From: Thiomargarita sp.
GTDB lineage: Bacteria > Pseudomonadota > Gammaproteobacteria > Beggiatoales > Beggiatoaceae
Assembly (NCBI GenBank): GCA_020721025.1
Contig: DYNO01000021.1
Span: 1 to 23,442 of the forward strand
Length of the DNA: 23,442 nucleotides
Reading direction: 5' to 3'
Shown: positions 1 to 8,047 of the stretch, piece after piece
Numbering within the stretch: position 1 is the first letter of the stretch
How the letters are laid out: every line of letters starts with the position of its first letter
The notes under the pieces: model-generated
The model's database searches: none
The model's input: only the letters and a program-made list of their open reading frames with translations
Told to the model about the DNA's origin: nothing
Position numbers and translations under genes: made by a program

Positions 1-42
1 ACTGCAAACATTCCCGCTGGAAATAATCTCCCAAAAAATACC

Positions 43-843
43 GTGCTAAATATGGACAACGATCTCATTGAACCCATTGACTCTATCGTGATCTATGAGC
101 ACATTTGTGAAGGAAACACCTGTAAGCAGATATTGACACTAAACTTAATGGATTCGACTCCTGCACATCTCAAGGGTTGGGAATTGGTGCAAAAAAGAGA
201 ATTAATGACTGTTGGAATCAGTATTGGAAATGGTTATTTCAATAAAGATAGACTAGAAGTTATTTTGATGGGAATGGCGAGTTATTTTAAAGAAGTGGTG
301 ATAATTGTTCCCGATCTGCCTACGTTGCATACTTATCGAGCGTTAGGCTATGATGAACATCATGCGATGGAAAAAGTAAAAAAGCATAGGCAAGAGATCG
401 AGAGATGTCATAGACGAATTTCTGAACAAGTGCACCACCACTTTGGTAAGCAAAATATTAGTGTATTAATGTGGAGTAACGGTTTTGCTCAACAAGAATA
501 TTATCAACAAGTCTATAGTCGGACAATAGCAATTTATAACACTAATTCTGAGTTTAGAGAATCTGTTTTGCGCAATACAGAACGCTACATTATTGCTCGT
601 CTAGAAGAACAGAATATTCAACAGCTAGGGGGAATAAAAAAAGTTGTAGAAAAAGCTGCCCATTATTTGATTGAAGAAATGGCATTTCATGAGTTATTCA
701 ACGTGATACTTGGTAGGGAGCAGCCTATTGCATCCTACTATAGGGATTTAGAATTGGTAATCAACCATGTTAATGGGAATTATGGCAATCCCCCGAATAA
801 ATACTTTGGTTGGATTGTCTATAATATTATTGACAGTGAATAG
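43..843 (+). CDS. tRNA-dependent cyclodipeptide synthase (CDPS), 5' end possibly outside window
   Basis: Predicted to join two aminoacyl groups taken from charged tRNAs into a cyclic dipeptide (diketopiperazine), in the cytoplasm. Numbered from the GTG at 43, the family signature GISIGNGYF (58-66) contains the nucleophilic Ser60 and the Asn63 expected of the NYH-type subfamily. VPDLPTLHTY follows at 89-98. The catalytic helix shows Tyr208 and Glu212 in the same i/i+4 spacing as AlbC Tyr178/Glu182. A Tyr-Tyr pair at 232-233 lies 20-21 residues later, where AlbC Tyr202 is expected. The residue after this Tyr is Tyr or Arg, not His or Pro. No Shine-Dalgarno precedes GTG 43 or ATG 52, and the frame stays open to base 1, so the true start may lie upstream. 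The stop is 5 nt before a TonB-receptor gene. Family assignment rests on remembered AlbC motifs; the amino acids used cannot be read from sequence. Confidence 0.88.
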   Translation: MLNMDNDLIEPIDSIVIYEHICEGNTCKQILTLNLMDSTPAHLKGWELVQKRELMTVGISIGNGYFNKDRLEVILMGMASYFKEVVIIVPDLPTLHTYRALGYDEHHAMEKVKKHRQEIERCHRRISEQVHHHFGKQNISVLMWSNGFAQQEYYQQVYSRTIAIYNTNSEFRESVLRNTERYIIARLEEQNIQQLGGIKKVVEKAAHYLIEEMAFHELFNVILGREQPIASYYRDLELVINHVNGNYGNPPNKYFGWIVYNIIDSE

Positions 844-848
844 AAAAT

Positions 849-3005
849 ATGAAAAAAAATCTCAGTCGTCCTATTAGCTTTTTGATTTATATAAGCATTG
901 TTATGTGGTGGCAGAGCGTAGTGCTTGCTATGGCAATAGCTGATAAGGAAATAGTAAGTGATTTAGCCGATTTGTCACTAGAAGAACTATTGCAAGTGAA
1001 GATCACCACGGTGGCGACCGGCACTCAGCAGATAGCCACCTTTGCTCCTGCCAATACAACCACCATCAATGCAGAAGAAATGGAAATGATGGGGGCTACT
1101 GATCTTGACGAAGTATTGGAAGCAGTGCCGGGCTTGCATGTTGCCAGAAATCCAATGAGTTACTACAATCCTATTTACACATTGAGCGGTATTGCGTCGG
1201 TTTATAATCCGGAAGCTTTAGTGTTGTTAAATGGTATTCCTACCAATACGTTGTACACTGGGGGACGCATTTTAGTAGGATACGGTAGTGGAATTCCCAC
1301 AACGGCAGTTGAGCGGGTTGAAGTGATTCGGGGACCCGGTTCAGCACTATATGGAGCGGACGCGCTATCTGGGGTCATTAATATTGTCACCAAAACCAAG
1401 GCAGACATTGACGGCACCGCTACTGGAATGCGGTTAGGTAGTTTTGATCGGCGGGATGCGTGGTTGTTACATGGTGAGAACTATCATGGTTGGGATGTGG
1501 GCTTGAGTGTCAATTACAGCGATACCCAAGGACAACGGGGTATTGTTACTGAAGATGCCCAAACTCAGTATGACAAATTGTTCAATACCCATGCTTCACT
1601 TGCACCGGGCGAAGTGAGCTTACAGCATCGCAATTGGGATATTGATCTCAATATTGCTAAAGATCATTGGCGATTCCACACTCTTTATCAAAAACGCGAC
1701 AATGTAGGTTGGGGTGCAGGGGTAGCACAAGCATTGGATTCTGGTAACAGTACTGCACAAAGTAACCGTATTTACACTGACATCACCTATAACAACACAG
1801 AATTTGCTAAGAATTGGGAGTTGCTAGCTCGTGCAAATTATTCTGATTCTAGTTATTTAACAAATAATTTCTCAATTTATCCAGCGGGTGCGTTCGATGG
1901 TGCGTATCCTGAAGGAATGCGTGGTGCTACCGGAGTTTCTGAACGGCAAGCTTATTTTGATGTGACTGGAAATTATAAAGGTTTTAAAAATCATCAAATT
2001 CGTTTGGGCACAGGTTATCGCTTCAATGAAATTTACAAAGTAACTGATCTGCGTAACTTTGGTGTCGATCCTCGTACCGGTCAACCTATTCCAGCGACCA
2101 AAGAATTGACCGATATCAGCGGCACTTCTGGCGCATTTCTTCCCACAGGGGACAGAAGTAACTACAATTTATTTATTCAAGATATCTGGACGCTGAATGA
2201 TAAGTGGGAAATGACTTACGGTGGACGGTATGACAACTATTCTGATTTTGGATCGACATTTAATCCACGGTTGGCGTTGGTGTGGAAAACGTCCTCAGAT
2301 TTTACCACCAAGTTCTTATATGGCAAGGCATTCCGCGCTCCATCGTTTCAAGAAGTGTATCAAGCTAACAACCCCGTGGCATTGGGTAATTTGAATTTAA
2401 AACCTGAACAGATTCAAATGTATGAGGTTGCTTTTGATTACCGCCCCAGTAAAAAATGGCATCTGGGATTGAATTTATTTACTTATGATTTAACCGATAA
2501 AATTATCTTTGTGCCGGATGACAAGAAAACAACCTATCAAGCTCAAAATGCGGGTTCTCAGAAAGGTCGTGGTTTTGTCGTAGAAGGTGGGTGGCAATTG
2601 GCAGAACAATTGGTTGTCACGGGGAGTTATTCGTTCCAAAAAGCCACTGACCAAGACGATCAAAAGGTTGCTTATACCCCCAAGCAAGATGTGTATCTGC
2701 GCGGCGATTGGAAATTTTTACCCAATTGGCATCTCAATGCTCAAACCACTTGGATTTCGGGTAGAGAACGAGCCTTCAACGATACGCGTCCTGCCATTGA
2801 TGACTATATCGGTATTGATTTGGCGTTACATTATAGAAAATCGAAATCTCCTTGGAGCGTAAGTCTTGCAGTACGCAATTTATTTGATACCGATATTCGA
2901 GAACCTACGCCCGGTCCAGATGAAACCGGGATGACCAAAATTCCTTATGATTTACCGATGGCAGGCAGAAACTACTTTGTAGAGTTTCAATATCGGTTTA
3001 AGTAA
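849..3005 (+). CDS. TonB-dependent outer-membrane receptor
   Basis: Predicted gated beta-barrel that imports a scarce ligand (siderophore, other metal chelate or cobalamin-like molecule) using TonB energy. The N-terminus (1-31) is a signal peptide with a basic start, a hydrophobic core and a cut near ALA-type residues. Next comes the LSLEELLQVKITTVAT stretch (about 43-58) that often precedes the plug and may contain the TonB box. The plug (about 60-180) includes VPGLHV and VERVEVIRGPGSALYGADA with a following GVINIVTK. The rest is barrel with alternating aromatic strands, ending in an outer-membrane-type NYFVEFQYRFK tail. At 718 residues the length is normal and the gene is intact. It follows the CDPS gene by 5 nt, probably in the same transcript. 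The ligand is unknown; a link to the cyclodipeptide is inference from adjacency. Confidence 0.93.
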   Translation: MKKNLSRPISFLIYISIVMWWQSVVLAMAIADKEIVSDLADLSLEELLQVKITTVATGTQQIATFAPANTTTINAEEMEMMGATDLDEVLEAVPGLHVARNPMSYYNPIYTLSGIASVYNPEALVLLNGIPTNTLYTGGRILVGYGSGIPTTAVERVEVIRGPGSALYGADALSGVINIVTKTKADIDGTATGMRLGSFDRRDAWLLHGENYHGWDVGLSVNYSDTQGQRGIVTEDAQTQYDKLFNTHASLAPGEVSLQHRNWDIDLNIAKDHWRFHTLYQKRDNVGWGAGVAQALDSGNSTAQSNRIYTDITYNNTEFAKNWELLARANYSDSSYLTNNFSIYPAGAFDGAYPEGMRGATGVSERQAYFDVTGNYKGFKNHQIRLGTGYRFNEIYKVTDLRNFGVDPRTGQPIPATKELTDISGTSGAFLPTGDRSNYNLFIQDIWTLNDKWEMTYGGRYDNYSDFGSTFNPRLALVWKTSSDFTTKFLYGKAFRAPSFQEVYQANNPVALGNLNLKPEQIQMYEVAFDYRPSKKWHLGLNLFTYDLTDKIIFVPDDKKTTYQAQNAGSQKGRGFVVEGGWQLAEQLVVTGSYSFQKATDQDDQKVAYTPKQDVYLRGDWKFLPNWHLNAQTTWISGRERAFNDTRPAIDDYIGIDLALHYRKSKSPWSVSLAVRNLFDTDIREPTPGPDETGMTKIPYDLPMAGRNYFVEFQYRFK

Positions 3006-3017
3006 TAGCTTATTAAA

Positions 3018-3041
3018 GAGGACATAAGACCTTGTGTTCTC
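3018..3041. terminator. Possible bidirectional terminator hairpin between convergent genes
   Basis: GAGGACATAA (3018-3027) can pair with TTGTGTTCTC (3032-3041) over 10 bp, with two G-U pairs and a 4-nt loop. It lies between the stop of the TonB receptor (+) and the stop of rnt (-). Read on the minus strand it is followed by a T/A-rich run (TTTAATAA). There is no strong T-tract on the plus strand. Confidence 0.4.
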
Positions 3042-3073
3042 CAGAAAAACATTTCATGCTCCTTTCCTATTGA

Positions 3074-3706
3074 TTATATCCCACGTCCCAAACAATGCTC
3101 CCACTTATTCACCACCGCACAAAATAACTCCGCAGTACGTTCTGCATCATAAATGGCTGAATGGGCTTGATTTGCATCCCAAGGAATTCCCGCAGCCTTC
3201 ACTGCACGCGCTAGCACAGTTTGCCCAAAAGTCACCCCCGCCAAGGTCGCCGTATCAAATGTGCTAAATGGATGAAATGGACTGCGCTTAATTTTGGTAC
3301 GTTGAATCGCGGCATTAATAAAACTGAGGTCAAATGCAGAATTATGCCCCACTAAAATAGCACGAGTACAACTGTGATCGCTCACCGCTTTACGCACGGG
3401 ATTAAAAACTTTTTGCAATGCGTCCTTTTCTGGAATCGCAAACCGAAACGGATGATATGGGTCTATTCCATTGAATTGTAAAGCATTCGTATCCAAATTC
3501 GCTCCCTCAAATGGCTCAACGTGACACGAGTGAGTTTCATGACGATGCCACAATCCATGCTCATCGGTGCGTAAAGTGACTGCGGCAATTTCTAACAAAG
3601 CATCACGAGTCGGGTTAAAACCGGCGGTTTCCACATCAACAATGACAGGTAAAAAACCGCGGAAACGTTTAGAAATCGGAATTGGAACGAACTTAAATCT
3701 GTCCAT
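3074..3706 (-). CDS. rnt: Ribonuclease T (DEDDh 3'-5' exoribonuclease)
   Basis: Trims 3' ends of tRNA and other stable RNA, including CCA-end turnover; acts as a dimer in the cytoplasm. All DEDDh residues are visible: Asp24 and Glu26 in VDVETAGF, Asp126 in GHNSAFDL, and His182 and Asp187 in HSAIYDAERTAELF. Each is one position from the E. coli residue. FNGIDPYHPFR (about 78-88) is also characteristic. The length of 210 residues matches the family. The gene lies downstream of gcvH on the same strand with a gap of about 186 bp, so it probably has its own promoter. It converges with the TonB-receptor gene. Confidence 0.95.
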   Translation of the reverse strand: MDRFKFVPIPISKRFRGFLPVIVDVETAGFNPTRDALLEIAAVTLRTDEHGLWHRHETHSCHVEPFEGANLDTNALQFNGIDPYHPFRFAIPEKDALQKVFNPVRKAVSDHSCTRAILVGHNSAFDLSFINAAIQRTKIKRSPFHPFSTFDTATLAGVTFGQTVLARAVKAAGIPWDANQAHSAIYDAERTAELFCAVVNKWEHCLGRGI

Positions 3707-3892
3707 GCTTTTTTTGCCGCCAATATTTAGGAAGTAGCGTGATGAAAACCAAACATTGCGAAAGTTTTTTTAAGATAAATAAACTTCATGACAAGTTGGA
3801 CATCACTATTTTTCAACGTAACCTACTGTCTGAACTCACAATTGCAAGTATTCACGATACAGCAATTCAGCGAGTCCAGACCATTTGCTTAA

Positions 3893-4297
3893 TCAATCTT
3901 CATTATCCAAAATGACTTGATATTTCGCTGCACTGAACAATTCATTTAAACCGCTGTCATCTTTGTCGGGCTGCATTTTAAACAACCAACCGTCGCGATA
4001 AGGACTCTTGTTGACCAATTCTGGCTCATCAACCAACGCCTCATTGATTTTAATCACTTTACCATTCGCCGGACTGAAAACATCTGAAGCCGCCTTGACC
4101 GATTCCACCACCGCGCATTCTGCCCCAACTTCCAATTCTTGCCCTATTTCTGGCAATTCGACATAGACTAAATCCCCTAAAGCCTTTTGAGCATGGTCAC
4201 TGATTCCGACAGTTACCGTACCATCTGCTTCTATCCGCGCCCATTCGTGAGACTTGGCATATTTTAAATCTTCAGGTATTTCGCTTTTCGTACTCAT
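3893..4297 (-). CDS. gcvH: Glycine cleavage system H protein
   Basis: Lipoyl carrier that shuttles the aminomethyl group between the P, T and L proteins during glycine breakdown to CO2, ammonia and methylene-tetrahydrofolate. The lipoylated lysine is Lys68 in VVESVKAASD (63-72). Other family features are the KSHEWARIE start (15-23), GDLVYVELPEIG (41-52) and the NKSPYRDGWLFKM segment. At 134 residues it is full length. An AAGGA ribosome site lies 9 nt before the ATG. The gcvT, gcvP and lpd genes are not in the window, so it is separated from its partners here. Confidence 0.96.
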   Translation of the reverse strand: MSTKSEIPEDLKYAKSHEWARIEADGTVTVGISDHAQKALGDLVYVELPEIGQELEVGAECAVVESVKAASDVFSPANGKVIKINEALVDEPELVNKSPYRDGWLFKMQPDKDDSGLNELFSAAKYQVILDNED

Positions 4298-4325
4298 GTT
4301 GTATAATCCTTGTAAAAATCAGTTC

Positions 4326-4354
4326 AATAAACTTAGGTCGGGGTCAGTTGTCAA
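4326..4354 (-). promoter_or_regulatory. Sigma70-type promoter of gcvH
   Basis: On the minus strand a perfect TTGACA -35 box (4354-4349) is followed after exactly 17 nt by TTTATT (4331-4326; 4 of 6 to the -10 consensus). It lies about 30 nt before the gcvH start. No glycine-riboswitch-like structure was recognised in the short leader. Confidence 0.55.
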
Positions 4355-4401
4355 TTATTAGTGAAATCAATCTGTTGAAACTTATGAAGAATTTCGCACA
4401 G

Positions 4402-4698
4402 TCATGATGCGCTGTGTAACAAAGCGTTGGCGATAATTTCCCACTCTTGTATCAATGGTAAATGCGAAACCGGACGATTTGCACAAGAATACCAAAATGA
4501 CGCGTTAGAAATGTCACCTTCCTTACGATGTAAATAAGCATGTACCCACGCACCGTCTGCGCCATTGATTGCCTGCGTCAACCGATGTGCGGTATCCCAA
4601 TCTCCTTTCGCTTCCTGCCATAATGCCAACAACAAGGGCGATAAATGAGGCGGCGGTTCAGCTTGAGCCAGTGAGGTTTTAAATTCATCCAATGTCAT
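4402..4698 (-). CDS. Small conserved hypothetical protein
   Basis: Encodes about 98 residues starting MTLDEFKTSLAQ. The upstream ATG at 4731 would add 11 residues (MREICIFVGVT), but a GTAGGCG-like ribosome site lies just before 4698, so the shorter start is preferred. The protein is soluble and mainly helical, without a signal peptide or membrane segment. It has a Pro-rich PPPHLSPL stretch, then LLALWQEAKGDWDTAHRLTQ, DGAWVHAYLHRKEGD and ASFWYSCANRP. It resembles an uncharacterised family found near the sizes and motifs seen in other gammaproteobacteria, possibly TPR-like in helix pairing. No function can be assigned. It lies upstream of gcvH on the same strand, separated by the gcvH promoter, and is transcribed away from dapD. 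Confidence 0.75.
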   Translation of the reverse strand: MTLDEFKTSLAQAEPPPHLSPLLLALWQEAKGDWDTAHRLTQAINGADGAWVHAYLHRKEGDISNASFWYSCANRPVSHLPLIQEWEIIANALLHSAS

Positions 4699-4784
4699 TG
4701 TAACGCCTACAAAGATGCATATTTCGCGCATTATACCAGTGTTGTGTCCAGTTTTTCACTATGAATAGATTTCGCCTCGTCCTC

Positions 4785-4910
4785 TTAAACAACACTTCGG
4801 ACAGTTTTCTACAACTGCTTATTAAAATCAATAAGTTATAGTTATTTTACTCATTCGATAACTGATTGATATTAAAATATAATTTTGGAACTGTCCGAAC
4901 TATTGTTAAA
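4785..4910. repeat. Inverted-repeat element in the intergenic region before dapD
   Basis: A 22-nt arm at 4785-4806 matches the reverse complement of 4889-4910 at 19 of 22 positions, including an exact 11-nt core (TTCGGACAGTT / AACTGTCCGAA). The arms enclose 82 bp of very AT-rich sequence with no reading frame. The shape fits a MITE-like non-autonomous element or a long imperfect hairpin. No target-site duplication was seen at these borders, so mobility is only a possibility. Confidence 0.5.
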
Positions 4911-4982
4911 CTGTTCCACATCGTCAAAACGCATCTCATTCCATTGAAATTACAAATAATTTAAACACAATTGCACCTTCTC

Positions 4983-5011
4983 TTCTCTACTATCCAGTTA
5001 GCGTTTATAAT
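4983..5011 (+). promoter_or_regulatory. Candidate promoter of dapD
   Basis: A perfect TATAAT (5006-5011) lies 56 nt before the chosen dapD start. The -35 position at 17-nt spacing (4983-4988, TTCTCT) is weak. The rest of the stretch 4732-5067 holds only the inverted repeat described separately. Confidence 0.42.
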
Positions 5012-5067
5012 GAAGCCAGTTAATTTTCGGTATGCTTTCAAAACTATCCCATCCAAAGGAAAACAGC

Positions 5068-5889
5068 ATGAATGATTTACGGACTGTCATTGAACAAGCC
5101 TTTGAAGATCGCGCCACCTTATCGCCACAACAAGTCAGCCATGAAGTGCGGGAAGCGATCAATGAAGTACTTGATTTATTAGATAATGGCAAAGTACGCG
5201 TGGCAGAAAAACATGATGGCGAATGGATAGTGAATCAATGGTTAAAAAAAGCAGTCTTGCTCTCTTTTCGCATTCAAGACAATTTTTTCATCAAGGGCGG
5301 ATTTACCAATTATTACGACAAAGTTGCACCAAAATACAGTCAGTTAGGTGAACAAGAGATCAAACAACAAGGGGTACGCATTGTTCCCCCAGCTTCTGTG
5401 CGTAAAGGAGCATATCTCGCACCGGGTGTCATTCTCATGCCATCCTACGTCAACATCGGTGCGTATGTGGACAGTGGCACAATGGTCGATACATGGGCAA
5501 CTGTCGGCTCTTGCGCCCAAATTGGCAAAAATGTACATTTATCCGGCGGCGTAGGCATTGGTGGCGTACTCGAACCCGTGCAAGCTTCTCCCACAATTAT
5601 CGAAGACGACTGTTTTATCGGGGCGCGCTCCGAAGTGGTCGAAGGAGTCATCGTCGGCGAAGGCTCAGTGATTTCAATGGGCGTATATCTCGGACAAAGC
5701 ACGAAAATTTACAACAGACTCACTGGCGAAGTCACTTACGGCTATGTTCCCCCCGGTTCTGTCGTAGTATCTGGTAATTTACCCTCCGACGATGGCAAAT
5801 ACAGTTTATATTGTGCCATTATTGTCAAACAAGTCGATGCCAAAACTCGCGGTAAAGTGGGTTTAAATGAATTGTTGCGAGATATTTAA
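5068..5889 (+). CDS. dapD: 2,3,4,5-tetrahydropyridine-2,6-dicarboxylate N-succinyltransferase
   Basis: Transfers succinyl from succinyl-CoA to tetrahydrodipicolinate, in the succinylase branch of lysine and meso-diaminopimelate synthesis. The start at 5068 is preferred over the in-frame ATG at 5032 because AAAGGA sits 7-12 nt before it, MNDLRTVIEQAFE is the usual N-terminus, and the resulting 273 residues match the family (about 274). The N-terminal helical part is followed by a left-handed beta-helix of hexapeptide repeats (about 105-235), for example GAYLAPGVILMPSYVNIGAY and CFIGARSEVVEGVIVGEG. The C-terminus has YCAIIVKQVDAKTR. It is followed on the same strand by glcD after 95 bp. Confidence 0.96.
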   Translation: MNDLRTVIEQAFEDRATLSPQQVSHEVREAINEVLDLLDNGKVRVAEKHDGEWIVNQWLKKAVLLSFRIQDNFFIKGGFTNYYDKVAPKYSQLGEQEIKQQGVRIVPPASVRKGAYLAPGVILMPSYVNIGAYVDSGTMVDTWATVGSCAQIGKNVHLSGGVGIGGVLEPVQASPTIIEDDCFIGARSEVVEGVIVGEGSVISMGVYLGQSTKIYNRLTGEVTYGYVPPGSVVVSGNLPSDDGKYSLYCAIIVKQVDAKTRGKVGLNELLRDI

Positions 5890-5984
5890 CTTTTTATCTA
5901 TTTGAGTAAAAATTTTCAAATTAATTCAAGCCATTGAATAATTAAAACTTCACATTATCCACCACCAACCACTGACTCGCGAAC

Positions 5985-7442
5985 ATGCGCCCAGATCAAC
6001 ACATTTTGCAACGATTGCTGGATTTTCTGCCGTCTGATTGCGTATTATTGTCAGAAGAGTCGATACGACCGTATGAATGCGATGGTTTATCGGCATACAC
6101 TGCAAAACCGGCGGCGGTGGTGCTCCCCAATACCCAAGCACAAGTGCAACAAGTGGTAAGTTTCTGTCGTCACAACAAAATTCCATTAGTGGTGCGCGGC
6201 GCAGGCACCGGATTATCCGGCGGTGCATTACCCCATCCAGACGGTATCTTATTGAGTTTAGCCAAATTTAAACGCATCCTCTCTCTCGATATTGACAATC
6301 GTACCGCACGAGTCGAACCCGGAGTCAGAAATTTAGCGATTTCTCAAGCAGTTGCTGCACACGGATTATACTACGCTCCCGATCCCTCGTCCCAAATCGC
6401 CTGCACTATCGGCGGCAATGTCGCAGAAAATTCCGGCGGGGTTCATTGCTTAAAATACGGCTTGACCGTGCACAATATTTTAGCAATCAAAGTATTAACG
6501 ATGGAAGGCGAGTTTTTAACCATTGGTAGCGAAGCGTTAGACAGTCCGGGCTACGATTTACTGGCGTTACTTACGGGTTCAGAAGGACTTTTAGGAATTA
6601 TTTTAGAAGTCACCGTGAAATTGTTGCCCAAACCAGAACAAGCTCAAGTATTACTTGCCGCGTTTGACTCCATTCTCAAGGCGGGACAGGCAGTTGCGAA
6701 TATTATTGCCGCGGGAATTATTCCAGCCGGTTTAGAAATGATGGACAATTTAGCCATTCGTGCTGCGGAGGATTTCGCCAAAGTGGGTTATCCCAAGGAT
6801 GCCGAAGCGATTTTACTCTGCGAATTAGATGGGAATAGTGAGGAAGTACAGCAACAATTGGTTCATGTACAGGCTATTTTGCGGCTTAATGGGGCGATCT
6901 CGTTGCGACAGTCAGAAAATGAACAACAACGCTTGCAATTCTGGGCGGGGCGAAAAAATGCGTTTCCCGCGGTTGGGCGACTTTCTCCCGATTACTATTG
7001 TATGGATGGCACCATTCCCCGCAAGCATTTAGCCACGGTGCTTGAAGGCATCCATGAACTCAGTGTGCAATATGGCTTGCCCGTTGCCAATGTGTTTCAT
7101 GCGGGAGATGGTAACTTGCATCCGCTGATCTTGTATGATGCGAATAAACAAGGCGAATTGCACAATGCGGAACGCTTGGGAGGCAAAATTTTGGAATTGT
7201 GCGTGCAAGTAGGCGGGACAATTACGGGGGAACATGGGGTGGGAATGGAAAAATTAGATCAGATGTGTGTTCAATTTACTTCGGAAGAACTCACGCAATT
7301 TCATGCAGTTAAAGCCGTTTTCGATCCAGAGAATCTACTCAATCCGGGCAAGGCAATCCCCACATTACATCGTTGTGCCGAATTAGGGGCAATGCACGTA
7401 CATCAAGGGCAAACCCGGTTTCCAGAATTAGAGCGTTTTTAG
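5985..7442 (+). CDS. glcD: Glycolate oxidase FAD-binding subunit GlcD
   Basis: FAD-linked subunit of glycolate oxidase, which turns glycolate into glyoxylate. The PCMH-type FAD-binding domain (about 40-220) has RGAGTGLSGGALP and DPSSQIACTIGGNVAENSGG. The FAD-oxidase C-terminal domain (about 225-460) has NVFHAGDGNLHPL and GEHGVGMEK. The tail (IPTLHRCAELGAMHVH to PELERF) is nearly identical to E. coli GlcD as remembered, so this is more specific than a generic D-lactate or FAD oxidase call. At 485 residues it is full length. The usual partners glcE and glcF are absent next door; trmL follows instead. The enzyme would need those subunits from another locus. Confidence 0.92.
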   Translation: MRPDQHILQRLLDFLPSDCVLLSEESIRPYECDGLSAYTAKPAAVVLPNTQAQVQQVVSFCRHNKIPLVVRGAGTGLSGGALPHPDGILLSLAKFKRILSLDIDNRTARVEPGVRNLAISQAVAAHGLYYAPDPSSQIACTIGGNVAENSGGVHCLKYGLTVHNILAIKVLTMEGEFLTIGSEALDSPGYDLLALLTGSEGLLGIILEVTVKLLPKPEQAQVLLAAFDSILKAGQAVANIIAAGIIPAGLEMMDNLAIRAAEDFAKVGYPKDAEAILLCELDGNSEEVQQQLVHVQAILRLNGAISLRQSENEQQRLQFWAGRKNAFPAVGRLSPDYYCMDGTIPRKHLATVLEGIHELSVQYGLPVANVFHAGDGNLHPLILYDANKQGELHNAERLGGKILELCVQVGGTITGEHGVGMEKLDQMCVQFTSEELTQFHAVKAVFDPENLLNPGKAIPTLHRCAELGAMHVHQGQTRFPELERF

Positions 7443-7543
7443 CCACTAAGTTGCATTTTAGCGAAGAAAGTGCCGTAAAAGAAATTTTTTGAATACAATA
7501 ATTTGATTTCATTGCAGTATTCACAAACCCTAAACAAGATTTC

Positions 7544-8008
7544 ATGTTTCATTGCATCCTGTATCAACCGGAAATTCCACCAAACACCGGGAATATCATT
7601 CGTTTATGTGCAAACACCCATATTACACTGCATTTAATTCATCCGTTGGGTTTTCAATTGGATGACAAGCGCATGAAACGTGCCGGATTAGATTATCATG
7701 AATGGGCGCGCGTGCAACAGCATGAAAATTTTGAAGATTTTTTGGAAAACGTGCCATTAACTCGATTGTTTGCCTGTTCGACCAAGGGAACGCAGAATTA
7801 TGCAACAATCAATTATCAGCCCAATGATGCGTTTATTTTTGGACCAGAAACTCGCGGCTTACCTGCGTCGTTGTTGGCACAATTTCCCGCTGAACAAATT
7901 ATTCGCATTCCCATGCACGCCACCAGTCGCAGTTTGAATTTATCGAATGCGGTGGCAATTGTTTTGTATGAAGCATGGCGACAACAAGGATTTCAAACTG
8001 GGACGTAA
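7544..8008 (+). CDS. trmL: tRNA (cytidine(34)-2'-O)-methyltransferase TrmL
   Basis: SPOUT-class methyltransferase that 2'-O-methylates the wobble base 34 of certain leucine tRNAs using S-adenosylmethionine. The sequence begins MFHCILYQPEIPPNTGNIIRLC, has HPLGFQLDDKRMKRAGLDYHEW (about 34-54), and carries the trefoil-knot motifs FGPETRGLP (about 104-112) and SRSLNLSNAVAIVLYE. Its 154 residues match the minimal SPOUT size of TrmL (about 157). It follows glcD on the same strand after about 100 bp and is probably a separate unit or the end of that transcript. Confidence 0.95.
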   Translation: MFHCILYQPEIPPNTGNIIRLCANTHITLHLIHPLGFQLDDKRMKRAGLDYHEWARVQQHENFEDFLENVPLTRLFACSTKGTQNYATINYQPNDAFIFGPETRGLPASLLAQFPAEQIIRIPMHATSRSLNLSNAVAIVLYEAWRQQGFQTGT

Positions 8009-8047
8009 TAGCAAGATTTTCCTAGTTATTTTTAACATAGCTTCATT

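Noticed and set aside
1202..2862. Several 65-91-residue frames within the TonB-receptor gene
   Set aside because: All are in other frames of a strongly recognised gene and lack motifs or ribosome sites.
5032..5067. Upstream extension of DapD (12 residues)
   Set aside because: Family length, the usual MNDLRTVIEQ start and the AAAGGA site all favour 5068.
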